Of a stretch of 64,000 bases of DNA, positions 17,216-26,380 are shown one piece after another. Both the position numbers and the translations under genes were made by a program. The notes under the pieces are model-generated. The model made no database searches. It was not told the DNA's origin and worked only from the letters and a program-made list of their open reading frames with translations. This DNA comes from Planctomycetota bacterium. GTDB lineage: Bacteria > Planctomycetota > PUPC01 > JACPCR01. The DNA is taken from the NCBI GenBank assembly GCA_027625095.1, contig JAQBXN010000009.1, positions 1-64,000 of the forward strand. The letters run 5' to 3'. Numbering within the stretch: the stretch's first letter is position 1; every line of letters begins with the position of its first letter.

Positions 17216-19240
17216 TTAATGCTCCTCTTCTTCAGCCTTCTTGTATTTCTTGACGACTTCCTGTGCAGTGTGCGCCGGCACTATGTCGTAATGGGAGGGC
17301 TCGAGTGAGAAGTCGCCCTCTCCTCCGGTTATAGACCGGAGCTCTGTGGAATAGGAGGTGACTTCAGAGAGGGGGACGACGGCTTTAATGATCTGATGGT
17401 CACTCGTTACATCCATTCCTGTGATGTGGGCACGGCGGCGGTTGAGGTCACTACTGATATCTCCCATGAACTTGCTGGGGATGGAGACTTCAAGATGGAC
17501 GATGGGTTCAAGGAGCACGGGTTTGGACTTCATGAACGCTTCCCTGTATGCACCGCGGGCTGCAATCTTGAATGACTGTTCATCCGAATCGACCGCATGA
17601 TAAGAGCCGTCGTAAAGCTCGACTCTTATATCCACTGCCGGAAAACCAGCGAAAGCGCTTCTGCCCATACATTCGAGCAATCCTTTTTCTACTGCCGGGA
17701 TGAAATTGTTCGGCACAGCGCCTCCGACGATGGCGTTGACAAATTCGAATCCGGCGCCGCGTTCGTTCGGTGACATGCGGATGTAGATATCTCCGAACTG
17801 GCCGCGGCCGCCGGACTGTTTCTTGTGGCGATAGTGCGATTCCGACGGGAGAGTGATGGTTTCCAGATATGGAATCTTCGGTTCTCTTGTATCCACTTCG
17901 ACTCCAAACCTGGATTTCATCCGGGCCATCATGACATCGAGATGAAGTGTACCTACACCTGCGATGATCATCTCCTTCGTCTGCACGTCGCGGTGGGTCT
18001 GGAAAGTGGGGTCTTCATGCACCAGGCTGGAGAGCGCGTCACTGATTTTGCCTTCGTCGCCGCGTGATTTTGGTTCAATGGCCAGAGAAACCATCGGAGT
18101 CGGAAACTTGATGGGCTCGAAGATTACAGGACTGTTTTCATCGCAAAGAGTGTCAGACACCGTGATGTCATCGACTTTCGAAATGACACCTATCTGGCCG
18201 GCGCTGACTGATTCCGCACCCTTGAGTTCGCCTCCAGCGACGGTGTAGAGACCGCCAATTTTCGATTTTCCTCCACTCCTGGAATTATATGTCTGGCTCG
18301 ATGATGAAAAACTGCCAGAGATCACCCGGAAATAGGTCTGTTTGCCGACAAACTTGTCACTAAGAACACGGAAGACCAGGGCGCTGAATGAATCGTTACC
18401 CGCCTCCCGGGTAGTTTCGTCGGCATCTTCATCTGAAGAGACTTTTCCATTTCGGGAGGTCATGGCCGCGGATGGCATGTTGTTAATAATGGCGTCCAGG
18501 AGTTCCTCCAATCCAATTTCCTTTTCTGCGGAGACAGGGATCGCCGGAATGACAGACCTGGCAGCGACGGCCTGTCCAAACGCTTGATGGACTTCGTCAT
18601 CACTGATTTGTTCTCCATCAAGGTAGCGCATAAGGAGATCTTCATCCGCTTCAATGATGGATTCGAGCAGGCTCTCGCGAAGTATCGCGGCTTCTTCGTT
18701 GCCTGCGGGGTTCATGACTGAAGCGATTTTGCTGAAGGCGCTGCCATCGCCATCCGGAATAAAAATCTCCGCCGCCTTCTCAGAGAATGTCTCCCGGATC
18801 GAAGCCAGTGTGGCCTGAAACCTGGCATTGTCCCCGTCCATCCTGGTTATAGCGATTGCGACTGGAACTCCTCTCTCTTCGGCAATTTTCCAAGCCTTGC
18901 GCGTATTGACTTCGATCCCGCTGACTGCTGAAACACAAATGATGGCCACATCAGCAACCGCAAGAGAAACGATACTGCCGGCGATGAAATCGGTGTATCC
19001 GGGGGAATCAAGAAAGTTGATCGAATGGTTTTTCCATCCCGCCTGGAAGAGGTTGCAGTTGAGGGTGATCTTGCGCACTTTCTCCTCGTCCTCGACGAGT
19101 CCGACGGAAGTGCCATCGTTCACGTTACCCTTACGTGAAATCGCACCTGCTTTGAAGAGAAGGCTTTCCATCAATGTAGTCTTACCGCACCCGCCGTGGC
19201 CGACGAGGGCGACGTTATGAAATTTGCTCGCATCTGACAT
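17216..19240 (-). CDS. Elongation factor G paralogue (EF-G2 type GTPase)
   Basis: 674 aa with the full EF-G domain order: GTPase domain with P-loop GHGGCGKTT (residues 14-22) and DSPGYTDF (G3, from residue 78), beta-barrel domain II, then domains III-V including FPAVDIRVELYDGSYHAVDS. The G4 motif reads TRMD instead of the canonical NKMD, and the P-loop has the extra GG of the EF-G2 (spdEFG2-like) group rather than the usual AHIDAGKTT of the housekeeping factor. The protein is therefore probably a paralogue acting in a specialised translocation or recycling step, not the only EF-G. GGAGG precedes ATG 19240, and a promoter-like pair lies upstream at 19335-19361. Confidence 0.9.
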   Translation of the reverse strand: MSDASKFHNVALVGHGGCGKTTLMESLLFKAGAISRKGNVNDGTSVGLVEDEEKVRKITLNCNLFQAGWKNHSINFLDSPGYTDFIAGSIVSLAVADVAIICVSAVSGIEVNTRKAWKIAEERGVPVAIAITRMDGDNARFQATLASIRETFSEKAAEIFIPDGDGSAFSKIASVMNPAGNEEAAILRESLLESIIEADEDLLMRYLDGEQISDDEVHQAFGQAVAARSVIPAIPVSAEKEIGLEELLDAIINNMPSAAMTSRNGKVSSDEDADETTREAGNDSFSALVFRVLSDKFVGKQTYFRVISGSFSSSSQTYNSRSGGKSKIGGLYTVAGGELKGAESVSAGQIGVISKVDDITVSDTLCDENSPVIFEPIKFPTPMVSLAIEPKSRGDEGKISDALSSLVHEDPTFQTHRDVQTKEMIIAGVGTLHLDVMMARMKSRFGVEVDTREPKIPYLETITLPSESHYRHKKQSGGRGQFGDIYIRMSPNERGAGFEFVNAIVGGAVPNNFIPAVEKGLLECMGRSAFAGFPAVDIRVELYDGSYHAVDSDEQSFKIAARGAYREAFMKSKPVLLEPIVHLEVSIPSKFMGDISSDLNRRRAHITGMDVTSDHQIIKAVVPLSEVTSYSTELRSITGGEGDFSLEPSHYDIVPAHTAQEVVKKYKKAEEEEH

Positions 19241-19255
19241 TGCTTATTCCTCCAA

Positions 19256-19281
19256 GGCAAAAGTCCAGGGCAAAAGTCCAG
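19256..19281. repeat. 13-bp direct repeat GGCAAAAGTCCAG
   Basis: Two perfect tandem copies of GGCAAAAGTCCAG lie 16 bp upstream of the EF-G start (in the leader), followed by a looser relative ending TATCCAGG. The rest of the 19241-19753 gap shows only the promoter-like sequences noted and no gene. Confidence 0.85.
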
Positions 19282-19334
19282 GTTGTAGTATCCAGGTCTC
19301 GGCGATGATTCCGAGCACCACCGGTCAAGGCGAG

Positions 19335-19361
19335 ACTATAGGAGCCGGGAATTCTAGTCAA
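19335..19361 (-). promoter_or_regulatory. Sigma70-type promoter for the EF-G gene
   Basis: On the minus strand TTGACT and TATAGT are separated by 15 bp, about 95 bp upstream of the start codon. Both boxes match the consensus at five of six positions; the spacer is a little short. Confidence 0.45.
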
Positions 19362-19753
19362 AAGATGTCAGAGCCTGAAAATTTACTTCTATCGTGCAGT
19401 GTTGAAAACCATATCTGTCCGGTCTAAGAGCTGGGTGTAATTCCGAATCTAGTAATCACATGGCGGGCTCTCAATATCTGATTTTGAAGGAGAAACTGTC
19501 GGCCAGCATCAGAGCCCTTCACCCAGGAAACATGTGGAGGCTGACCTGAGCAGCAGTCACTTTCAAGCACAATTCTCCGATCACTGCTCATTCATCCCCC
19601 CGGTTGCTTCACCCTGGAATTCTGCTTAAATGCCCGGCCTTCAATCGGGGACACAAGCTCTGTTCTTGCAACACTTTTCATTAAAGAGTGTTACGGAAGT
19701 GGGCTATCTCCCGTCGACATGGAATTTTTACTTTTGTATTGCGAGGTTATTTA

Positions 19754-20026
19754 ATGGTACGCCTTCGTCTGAAGAGAATAGGACGGAAAAATCGGGCGTG
19801 TTATCGCCTCTGTGCATTCGATCAACGTACACGGCGAGATGGAAAACCCATCGAAGAGCTCGGTCGATATGACCCGCTGATGGCGGACGAATCACGACAG
19901 ATTACTCTGAAAAGAGAGCGCATCATCCACTGGCTGGATATGGGCGCTCAGCCTTCCGAAACGGTCGGCAGCATTCTCAAAAAAAATGGAATCGATCCCA
20001 CGCCAGGACGCAAAGGGAAGAGCTGA
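19754..20026 (+). CDS. rpsP: 30S ribosomal protein S16
   Basis: A 90-aa bS16 beginning MVRLRLKRIGRKNRACYRLC and containing GKPIEELGRYDP, the family signature. S16 binds 16S rRNA early in 30S assembly. ATG 19754 has GAGG about 8 nt upstream. The gene heads the rpsP-trmD-rplS cluster; trmD follows after 8 bp. The usual rimM (16S processing factor) between rpsP and trmD is missing. Confidence 0.97.
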   Translation: MVRLRLKRIGRKNRACYRLCAFDQRTRRDGKPIEELGRYDPLMADESRQITLKRERIIHWLDMGAQPSETVGSILKKNGIDPTPGRKGKS

Positions 20027-20034
20027 ACCCCAAG

Positions 20035-20727
20035 ATGGTTGTTGATGTTCTGACACTCTTCCCGGGAATGTTCGAGGGAGTGTTGACGGAAAGCATTCTG
20101 AAGATCGCCCATGAAAAGGGCGTACTCGATGTCAGACTGCACAACATTCGTGACTACACCAACGACAAACACCGCAAGGTCGATGACAGACCTTATGGCG
20201 GTGGCCCCGGAATGCTGATGACACCGCAGCCCGTGATTGATGCAGTGGAAGCTGTCCGAGGGGATGACCAGGAAGCGGAATTGATTTTCCTCTCCCCTCA
20301 AGGACAGGTCTTTGATCAGAAGATTGCCAACGAACTCGCCGGTATAAAGCGACTGATTTTAGTATGTGGTCGCTATGAAGGTTTTGATGAACGAATCCTG
20401 CTGGCCCTGAAGCCACGGGAGATATCTGTTGGTGACTATGTCATGACCGGCGGAGAGATTCCGGCCATGGCCATCATTGATGCAGTTACCCGATTGTTGC
20501 CCAACGTGCTGGGCGATCCTGAATCTGCATCAAACGATTCATTTCAAAACGATCTTTTAGACTTTCCTCAATACACCCGCCCTCCTGAATACCGAGGGCT
20601 CAAAGTGCCGGACGTCCTGCTTTCCGGCAACCATCAGGAAATTTCCAGATGGCGCAACGAACAGGCCATCATAAGAACCAGGCAGACACGAGCAGACCTG
20701 CTGAACAACAAAGGAGACTCAACATGA
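20035..20727 (+). CDS. trmD: tRNA (guanine37-N1)-methyltransferase TrmD
   Basis: 230 aa. TrmD methylates G37 next to the anticodon using S-adenosylmethionine, which prevents +1 frameshifting. Diagnostic segments are VDVLTLFPGMFEG, YGGGPGMLM, LVCGRYEGFDERI (the knotted SPOUT SAM site), ISVGDYVMTGGEIPAM and the C-terminal YTRPPEYRGLKVPDVLLSGNH. Length matches the family. Its stop overlaps the rplS start (ATGA), so the two are coupled. Confidence 0.97.
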   Translation: MVVDVLTLFPGMFEGVLTESILKIAHEKGVLDVRLHNIRDYTNDKHRKVDDRPYGGGPGMLMTPQPVIDAVEAVRGDDQEAELIFLSPQGQVFDQKIANELAGIKRLILVCGRYEGFDERILLALKPREISVGDYVMTGGEIPAMAIIDAVTRLLPNVLGDPESASNDSFQNDLLDFPQYTRPPEYRGLKVPDVLLSGNHQEISRWRNEQAIIRTRQTRADLLNNKGDST

Positions 20728-21086
20728 ACCGTCTAGTCCAGGAATTCACAAAAGGCCAGCAGAAGACAGATCTCCCCGAGCTTGCAATCGGAGATACCGT
20801 TGAGGTTGGCGTCCGAATTGTCGAGGGCGAAAAGGAGCGGGTACAGAAATTCGCCGGAGTTTTGATTGCCATGAACGGCTCGGGCATCGCCCGCAGCATC
20901 ACGGTTCGTCGCATCGTCTCCGGCGAAGGCGTTGAATGCGTCTTCCCTCTCCATTCTCCCAAAGTCACTACTATTGATATAGCTCGCCACGGGGTTGTTC
21001 GCCGTGCCAAGCTCTACTTCATGCGTGACAAACTGGGTAAAGCCGTCCGCCTGCGCGAGAGACGGGCCAAGAAGAAGAGCGACTGA
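20724..21086 (+). CDS. rplS: 50S ribosomal protein L19
   Basis: A 120-aa bL19 starting at ATG 20724, supported by the Shine-Dalgarno AAAGGAG 8 nt upstream and by the 4-bp overlap with trmD. Typical features are IGDTVEVGVRIVEGEKERVQKF, GVLIAMNGSGIARSITVRRI, GVECVFPLHSPKV and the basic tail RLRERRAKKKSD. L19 lies at the 30S-50S interface. Confidence 0.97.
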   Translation: MNRLVQEFTKGQQKTDLPELAIGDTVEVGVRIVEGEKERVQKFAGVLIAMNGSGIARSITVRRIVSGEGVECVFPLHSPKVTTIDIARHGVVRRAKLYFMRDKLGKAVRLRERRAKKKSD

Positions 21087-21105
21087 AAAGAACGATTTTC
21101 CAACG

Positions 21106-21138
21106 AAAGGGCAGCCATTGGGACTGCCCTTTTTTTTT
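21106..21138 (+). terminator. Intrinsic terminator after rplS
   Basis: GGGCAG and CTGCCC pair across a 9-nt loop, preceded by AAA and followed by nine T. It lies 20 bp behind the rplS stop and ends the ribosomal operon. Confidence 0.93.
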
Positions 21139-21236
21139 GGAAAATGACTTACAAACAATTACCCACCTGTTACTGCGGATTGACAAGCGAGAGAGGGTAT
21201 TCCGTATCTTCGGTAAACTGTTACGATCTTTGCGCA

Positions 21237-21299
21237 AGATTCGGGATTCTCAGCATCTTGAATTCTTCGCCCTGAATCCTGCGCCTTGAATTCTGAAGC
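21237..21299. repeat. Degenerate heptamer array
   Basis: The sequence can be cut into 7-bp units of the type AGATTCG, GGATTCT, TTGAATT, CTGAATC and CTGCGCC. These are variants of the TTGAATC/GATTCAA theme of the array at position 1, on the other strand. It ends 12 bp before the TPR gene start. Confidence 0.8.
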
Positions 21300-21311
21300 C
21301 AACTGCCTCAA

Positions 21312-22361
21312 ATGCTTTTCCTGTTCACCATCTTGATCGTCACCTGCTGTGGTGAAACAGCGTATCTGAAGACATTCAACCAGGGTTGGTATGCAGAAAA
21401 TGCACTGCGCAATCTGGACTCCGCGATCAAGCTCTACAATGAGGTCGCTGAATCCGCAGGGCAGGCCGGCGATGATGAAATGGAATCCAAAGCCTTCCTG
21501 CGCATCGGCCTCTGCTACGAGCGGTTGCAGAAGAAGGACGACGCCCTTCGTGCTTACCAAAAGGCGCTGCGACTGAAAAAGGAAGACCTGAAAAGTTTTG
21601 ATGCGGCCCTGGCCAAACTGGGCAGCCCCGCAGGACAACTGATCAATCTGGACGAATTCCTTTCACAACTGCCCGAAGAGATTCAGAAGAACATCTGCGA
21701 TCACTTCTACACTCGCGCTGAAACCATTCAGAACGAGGCCCCGGAACAGGCGATCCAAATTTATCGCCGCGCCGTGCAGGTAAGTAAATTTCTAAAACAG
21801 CACGAACGCGCCGGCTTCGCGCTTTCGTTCATTGGAGATCTTTTTCGCCGGCAGGGCAGGTTTCGTGATGCACTGAAGACCTATAAAGAGGTTGAAACAC
21901 AGTTCGACAAAGAAACCGCGGTCCTCGCCTGGAATTACATCCGTATCGCCGAAACGTTTCGCCTGCTTAATCAGCCCGAAGATGCACGCAAAGCCTACGC
22001 AGCACTCCAGGATGAACGCTTCGCCAGACAGGTGCCGCCCAGGCTCTGGTCGCAACTCTGGCTCGGAGATACCTGCCGGGTGATGAACGATCTGGTGAAT
22101 GCAAAGAAAACCTGGTCGGAAATGATTCAGGAAGACACCCTGCCGGAGCGGATCGCCAAAATGCTCACTACAGGGGAACACGCCATCTTTTCACAGGAAC
22201 CAGAAGATCCGTTTGCCAATGATGTAGCTTATTTCATCGCTGTCCGTGAGGCCATGGCTGGGAACAGCGAGGCCGCGGCAGAATCTTACAAGCAATGTGT
22301 CAGACTTTCTCAGGGGTTTGATTGGCCCCGCCAACTGGCAGAACAGGAATTGAAGAAGTGA
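21312..22361 (+). CDS. Tetratricopeptide repeat protein
   Basis: A 349-aa protein with a short hydrophobic N-terminus (MLFLFTILIVTCCG, possibly an export or lipoprotein signal) and at least five TPR-like helical pairs, such as KAFLRIGLCYERLQKKDDALRAYQKAL and ALSFIGDLFRRQGRFRDALKTYKEV. TPRs bind other proteins. It precedes the prepilin/secretin operon on the same strand, separated by 229 bp of repeat DNA, so it may belong to that envelope system (TadD- or PilF-like role). Function is not proven. Confidence 0.75.
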   Translation: MLFLFTILIVTCCGETAYLKTFNQGWYAENALRNLDSAIKLYNEVAESAGQAGDDEMESKAFLRIGLCYERLQKKDDALRAYQKALRLKKEDLKSFDAALAKLGSPAGQLINLDEFLSQLPEEIQKNICDHFYTRAETIQNEAPEQAIQIYRRAVQVSKFLKQHERAGFALSFIGDLFRRQGRFRDALKTYKEVETQFDKETAVLAWNYIRIAETFRLLNQPEDARKAYAALQDERFARQVPPRLWSQLWLGDTCRVMNDLVNAKKTWSEMIQEDTLPERIAKMLTTGEHAIFSQEPEDPFANDVAYFIAVREAMAGNSEAAAESYKQCVRLSQGFDWPRQLAEQELKK

Positions 22362-22440
22362 ATCAAGATTCAGGATTCAAGCCCGCTCCACCGCTCCAAC
22401 ACTCCACTAATCCAACACTCCAACACTCCAACATTTCCGT
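22362..22440. repeat. Short tandem repeats behind the TPR gene
   Basis: The first part is heptamer-like (ATCAAGA TTCAGGA TTCAAGC). It is followed by 8-bp units of the type TCCAACAC repeated three times with variants. The rest of this 229-bp gap holds a TTGACGTAAC motif at 22454-22463 and nothing else recognisable. Confidence 0.8.
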
Positions 22441-22590
22441 TGCCTCGCCTCTATTGACGTAACCATCGAATTTCTCTAATCTCAAACACTTGTGCAGCGA
22501 ATGCGAAATCCCGCAGGAACGATTGATTATTTACAGAATGGATTTAATAACGGGCTTCCTGTATCTCGCTGACCTTGACGGACGAAAGAA

Positions 22591-23382
22591 ATGAAAAAGC
22601 ATGATGCTCTCCTAAAGAAACCGGGCGGGTTTACGCTGGTGGAAATGCTCGTGGTCATCGCGATTATTTCCGTACTCGCCGGCCTGCTCCTCCCGACACT
22701 GAAAAACGTACGACAGCGTGCCAAGATGGCGAATTGCATGGGAAATCTCCGCCAGATAGGTCTCGCGCTGACTCAGTATGTAAATAACGATCGTAAAGAT
22801 CTTTTTCCGCCCTGGCTGACCCTGCTTTCAAAGACACCTACCACTGAGAATCCGTATTTGCCGGACACTAATATTTTTGTCTGCCCTAACGACCACAGCA
22901 TGGGTCTTCAAGGCGGCCGCCCTGACGACCTGCTTGATCCTGATTCCTATGCCGTCATTTCTCAATTCGAGAATGCCGACATCGACAGCTCAGTGGGGGA
23001 TCGTTCCGGTATCTCAGTCACCGGTGCAGAGACAAATTCCACGAACGGTGGGATCGATTGCAGCTATCTGTTTGAAATGAACGGTGAAGAATGTGAATGG
23101 CTGAACGGGGACCAGGGCTATATAGATGATCCTATTTATAACCGTTTACGTTCCAACCCCGAAGAGGTCTCCTGGTATGAGGCCAAGATGGTCCAGGTGC
23201 GCGGTTATAAGGAATTAGAGGTCCCCTCTTACCATGGGTTCGTGCCCATTGTGCGCTGTTACTGGCATTGCGATTGGTCTACGATAGATGACAAAGACGT
23301 GACGCTTAATCTGAATTACAGTTGGGCCGTATTACCGCTTCAACCTCGCTGGGAGCAAGAATACGGTGCCGTCGAGGACTAG
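22591..23382 (+). CDS. Type II/IV prepilin-like protein
   Basis: 263 aa beginning with a class III leader: [13 protein letters not shown], then [24 protein letters not shown]. The prepilin peptidase should cut after Gly13 and methylate the new Phe; Glu5 of the mature protein is present. The large C-terminal domain resembles the pseudopilin/DUF1559 proteins abundant in PVC bacteria. It opens an operon with the secretin and PilM/N/O/P-like genes, so it is probably the substrate pilin or pseudopilin of that machine. A predicted A24 peptidase lies at 43179-43769 but is of CpaA type and may serve the Flp pilins only. Confidence 0.88.
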   Translation: MKKHDALLKKPGGFTLVEMLVVIAIISVLAGLLLPTLKNVRQRAKMANCMGNLRQIGLALTQYVNNDRKDLFPPWLTLLSKTPTTENPYLPDTNIFVCPNDHSMGLQGGRPDDLLDPDSYAVISQFENADIDSSVGDRSGISVTGAETNSTNGGIDCSYLFEMNGEECEWLNGDQGYIDDPIYNRLRSNPEEVSWYEAKMVQVRGYKELEVPSYHGFVPIVRCYWHCDWSTIDDKDVTLNLNYSWAVLPLQPRWEQEYGAVED

Positions 23383-23430
23383 AGCTCATCCACCCACCAA
23401 TTTGAACCAACAACAAAGCGGAGACTGATA

Positions 23431-26346
23431 TTGAAATCCCTGCTATTGATCTTGACAAGTGTTTGCGTGCTGTTGCTGCCTACGGCTAGAGTTGAGGCCG
23501 AAGCCGGCCCTGCCAAGGACAAGGAACTGAAAATCCTTTATGACACGGCCCGTGAATTTTATTCACAGGAAAAGTTTTACGGCGCTCGCTCCCTGTTTCA
23601 GTCCATCAAGGATGTGGATCAAAATTACAAGAACACTTCCTATTACCTCTCCGCGATCGAAAGGGAGATCCAGACCAGGAAAAGCGGCAACACTGTTAAC
23701 AACAGCACCAAGATCAAGGGCTGGTATCGGGAAGGCGTGCAACTCTTCAAGAAACAGCATTACGCTGAATCTCGCAGTCGCTTCCTTGCCATCATGGAAC
23801 TCGACCCTGGCTACTCCGATGCAGAAAAATATTTTGATGAGTCGAGCGAAGCCGATAAAGCCGGCCGGAGTAAGCCGGTTGTTGTGGTGGTAAAGGCCGC
23901 CGCCCCAATAACAACGGCAGAACCAGTAAGTGCCCCCCAACCGGCCAAGCCCGCTCTGGACTCCAGCACCAGGGAACAGGCCGGCAGGTTGCTGGACGCG
24001 GCCTATGCTCTGGACGGTGCCGGCAAGACCGCGGAAGCCATCCCCATTGTAAAACAGGCTCTGGAGCTTGATCCAGACAACCGCGAAGCCAAACGCCGCC
24101 TGGCTGAATTGCAGGATAAAGACGCTGCGAGCGGCCGGATTTCAGGGACAAACGCGTCGGTAAAGGTCTCCACATCCACGCTGGAAAAAGAGGCGGACAC
24201 TCTCTATCGCGAGGGCAAGCTCGCCGAGGCGAAAGCCGTTTATCTCGATATCCTCTCTCGCGACCCAACTAACAGGCTTGCATCGGCGATGGTGAACGTG
24301 ATCAGCCGCGCCATGGGCGCCAAGTCAGACGAAAAAACAGAGGACGACGGCCGGAGTGCCCTGCTCGCCCGCGCAGGCTCCGCTATCAGAAAAGAGGATT
24401 ATAGTTATGCCCGCGATCTTCTGGCGCACCTCTTAGTCGAAAATCCCGAGGATCAAGATGCCAGGAAACTGCTGCAAAAAATCGATCTTGAACAGGCCAG
24501 AGAGAAATCCACAGAAAGCAAACTTGAACGGGAGATGGCCGACCTCGCACGCTCCACAGAAGAATCCCGCCAGCTGGCAGAACTCCGCAAGCTGGCCGCT
24601 CTGCAGGAATACGACCAGATCGCCCGAAAGACCGAAGCACTCCTTAAAGTCCGCCCGCATTGGCCGGAAGTCGAGACCATTCAGGCCATGGCGCTTCATA
24701 TGGTTGAGAGAGACAAAGAACGCCGCATAGAGCTCAAGGGTAAACTCTCAGATCACAGTGCGCTGCGCGAGGTCGATGAGACAAGCGTTCCTCCGGATGA
24801 ACCAAATCCTGTGGCCCGCCCGGAACTCATCGTCCACAAATCAAAATTCGAGCTCGATACCATCAAAGAAAAGCTGCAGCAGAAGGTTTCCGTCAACCTC
24901 GTCGAAGCAGATCTCAACTACGTACTCGACCTTCTGTTCCGGGCGACGGGCGTCAACATTGTCGCAAACCCGGAGACCCTCGCGGATCAGCAGATTACGA
25001 TTCACGTAGAGGAGATGCCTCTGAAGGAACTCTTGAGCTATATCAGCCGTAATTACGGCATCCTCTTCAGCGCGTCTGACTCAGCAGTCTGGGTTACCAC
25101 ACCCGATCAGCCTTTCCTGGAAACACAGATCCGGCACCTCAGCAAAGGATTGACGGATGTCGTCGAGCAGACCGAAAGTACTACTTCCGATATCGAAAAA
25201 TTACTTGAGAGATTGCCGGAACTCATTGATTGGCCGGACGGCAGCACCTTCTATCTCGATCGCAAGAAAAACATCCTCTTTTTGCGCAGCACTCCTGAAG
25301 CCCTTCAGAATGCGAATCTGCTGATTGATGAAATTGATCAGCCTCCCCTTCAGGTGCTGATAGAAGCTCGCTTCATCGAGCTCACCAGCAATGACTTCAA
25401 AGACATTGATGTCGATTGGAATCTGACCTCCGATTTCGGCGTCCTCGCCAAGAACGGAGCGAAAAAGGTGCAGGTAGATGCGGGCTCAGGAACACAATTC
25501 ACCGGCCTGACACGTCCCGGTGGCCGCCTGCAAGACGGTGTCTCGCTTGCCCTTTCCGGTGTCCTCACAGACCCGCAATTTCAGTTGATCCTGACCGCGC
25601 TGGAAGAAACCAACAGGGCTAAGACACTTTCCGCACCGAGGGTGCTCGCTATGAACAACTACACTGCGGAGATAGAAATCCTCCAGGATCTTGTCTATAT
25701 CGAAAACTACGAAGTAGACCGTGCGGATATCTCCGGCTCTACCGTCGGCGCCACTGACCCGAATGTCGTCGGTACGGCCAACGCTGGTCTCACCAGTGAG
25801 CCAATCATTATCCCGCAATTCGCAGATGGTGAAGAAATTGGTTTTACACTTCGCGTAACGCCAAGCGTGGGCGAAGATCATCGCAACATCACTCTTGTCA
25901 TTGAACCTGAAATCAGAGAGCAGGTGGATGTCCTGACCTTCAACCTTGTCATCCCTAATTTCGACGGCGATGCTCCTATCGAACGCCCCATCATCAGCAC
26001 ACGCCGTATGACCACTAAAGCCACCATTGAAGACGGTTCAATCCTGGTGCTTGCAGGGCTGATGAGCTCCAAGATCCAAAAGCGGTTCAGCAAGATCCCC
26101 ATTCTCGGCGATCTGCCTTTCTTCGGCGGGCTGTTCAGATCTGAGAGCTTCGACGAACAGAGAAAGAACCTGATCATCTTTGTAAAGGCAACACTCGTCG
26201 ATGGGTACGGACGTAAATACTCGGACCAGTTGGGTGAAAATAAAGTGAATCCTTTCGATCAGTCGTCCCTGATCAAAAAAGAACAGCCTGAAACACTTGG
26301 TTCGACACCCCCCATCCGGGTCTTCAAGAGCAAGACCTCCAGGTAA
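23431..26346 (+). CDS. Secretin with N-terminal TPR region (PilQ/GspD-like)
   Basis: 971 aa from a TTG start (GGAG 7 nt upstream), with a signal peptide (LLLILTSVCVLLLPTARVEA). Residues about 30-450 are TPR-like repeats and coiled coil. A secretin N-domain (INIVANPETLADQ ... ISRNYGILFSAS, about 500-570) and a second N-domain follow. The C-terminal secretin channel is about 640-940, with LQVLIEARFIE, GSILVLAGLMSSKIQK and PILGDLPFFGGLFRS. It should form the outer-membrane pore of the pilus or secretion machine encoded here. The TPR extension probably replaces a separate pilotin-type partner; that is inference. It is the only secretin in the window. Confidence 0.92.
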   Translation: MKSLLLILTSVCVLLLPTARVEAEAGPAKDKELKILYDTAREFYSQEKFYGARSLFQSIKDVDQNYKNTSYYLSAIEREIQTRKSGNTVNNSTKIKGWYREGVQLFKKQHYAESRSRFLAIMELDPGYSDAEKYFDESSEADKAGRSKPVVVVVKAAAPITTAEPVSAPQPAKPALDSSTREQAGRLLDAAYALDGAGKTAEAIPIVKQALELDPDNREAKRRLAELQDKDAASGRISGTNASVKVSTSTLEKEADTLYREGKLAEAKAVYLDILSRDPTNRLASAMVNVISRAMGAKSDEKTEDDGRSALLARAGSAIRKEDYSYARDLLAHLLVENPEDQDARKLLQKIDLEQAREKSTESKLEREMADLARSTEESRQLAELRKLAALQEYDQIARKTEALLKVRPHWPEVETIQAMALHMVERDKERRIELKGKLSDHSALREVDETSVPPDEPNPVARPELIVHKSKFELDTIKEKLQQKVSVNLVEADLNYVLDLLFRATGVNIVANPETLADQQITIHVEEMPLKELLSYISRNYGILFSASDSAVWVTTPDQPFLETQIRHLSKGLTDVVEQTESTTSDIEKLLERLPELIDWPDGSTFYLDRKKNILFLRSTPEALQNANLLIDEIDQPPLQVLIEARFIELTSNDFKDIDVDWNLTSDFGVLAKNGAKKVQVDAGSGTQFTGLTRPGGRLQDGVSLALSGVLTDPQFQLILTALEETNRAKTLSAPRVLAMNNYTAEIEILQDLVYIENYEVDRADISGSTVGATDPNVVGTANAGLTSEPIIIPQFADGEEIGFTLRVTPSVGEDHRNITLVIEPEIREQVDVLTFNLVIPNFDGDAPIERPIISTRRMTTKATIEDGSILVLAGLMSSKIQKRFSKIPILGDLPFFGGLFRSESFDEQRKNLIIFVKATLVDGYGRKYSDQLGENKVNPFDQSSLIKKEQPETLGSTPPIRVFKSKTSR

Positions 26347-26380
26347 CGGTCTTCAGAATCACCTCACTCAAAGGTATTCC

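Noticed and set aside
19665-19698. Promoter or hairpin in front of rpsP (TTGCAA ... TGTTAC, AACACT ... AGTGTT)
   Set aside because: The -10 box has only three matches and the stem is 6 bp with a long loop; too weak to call.
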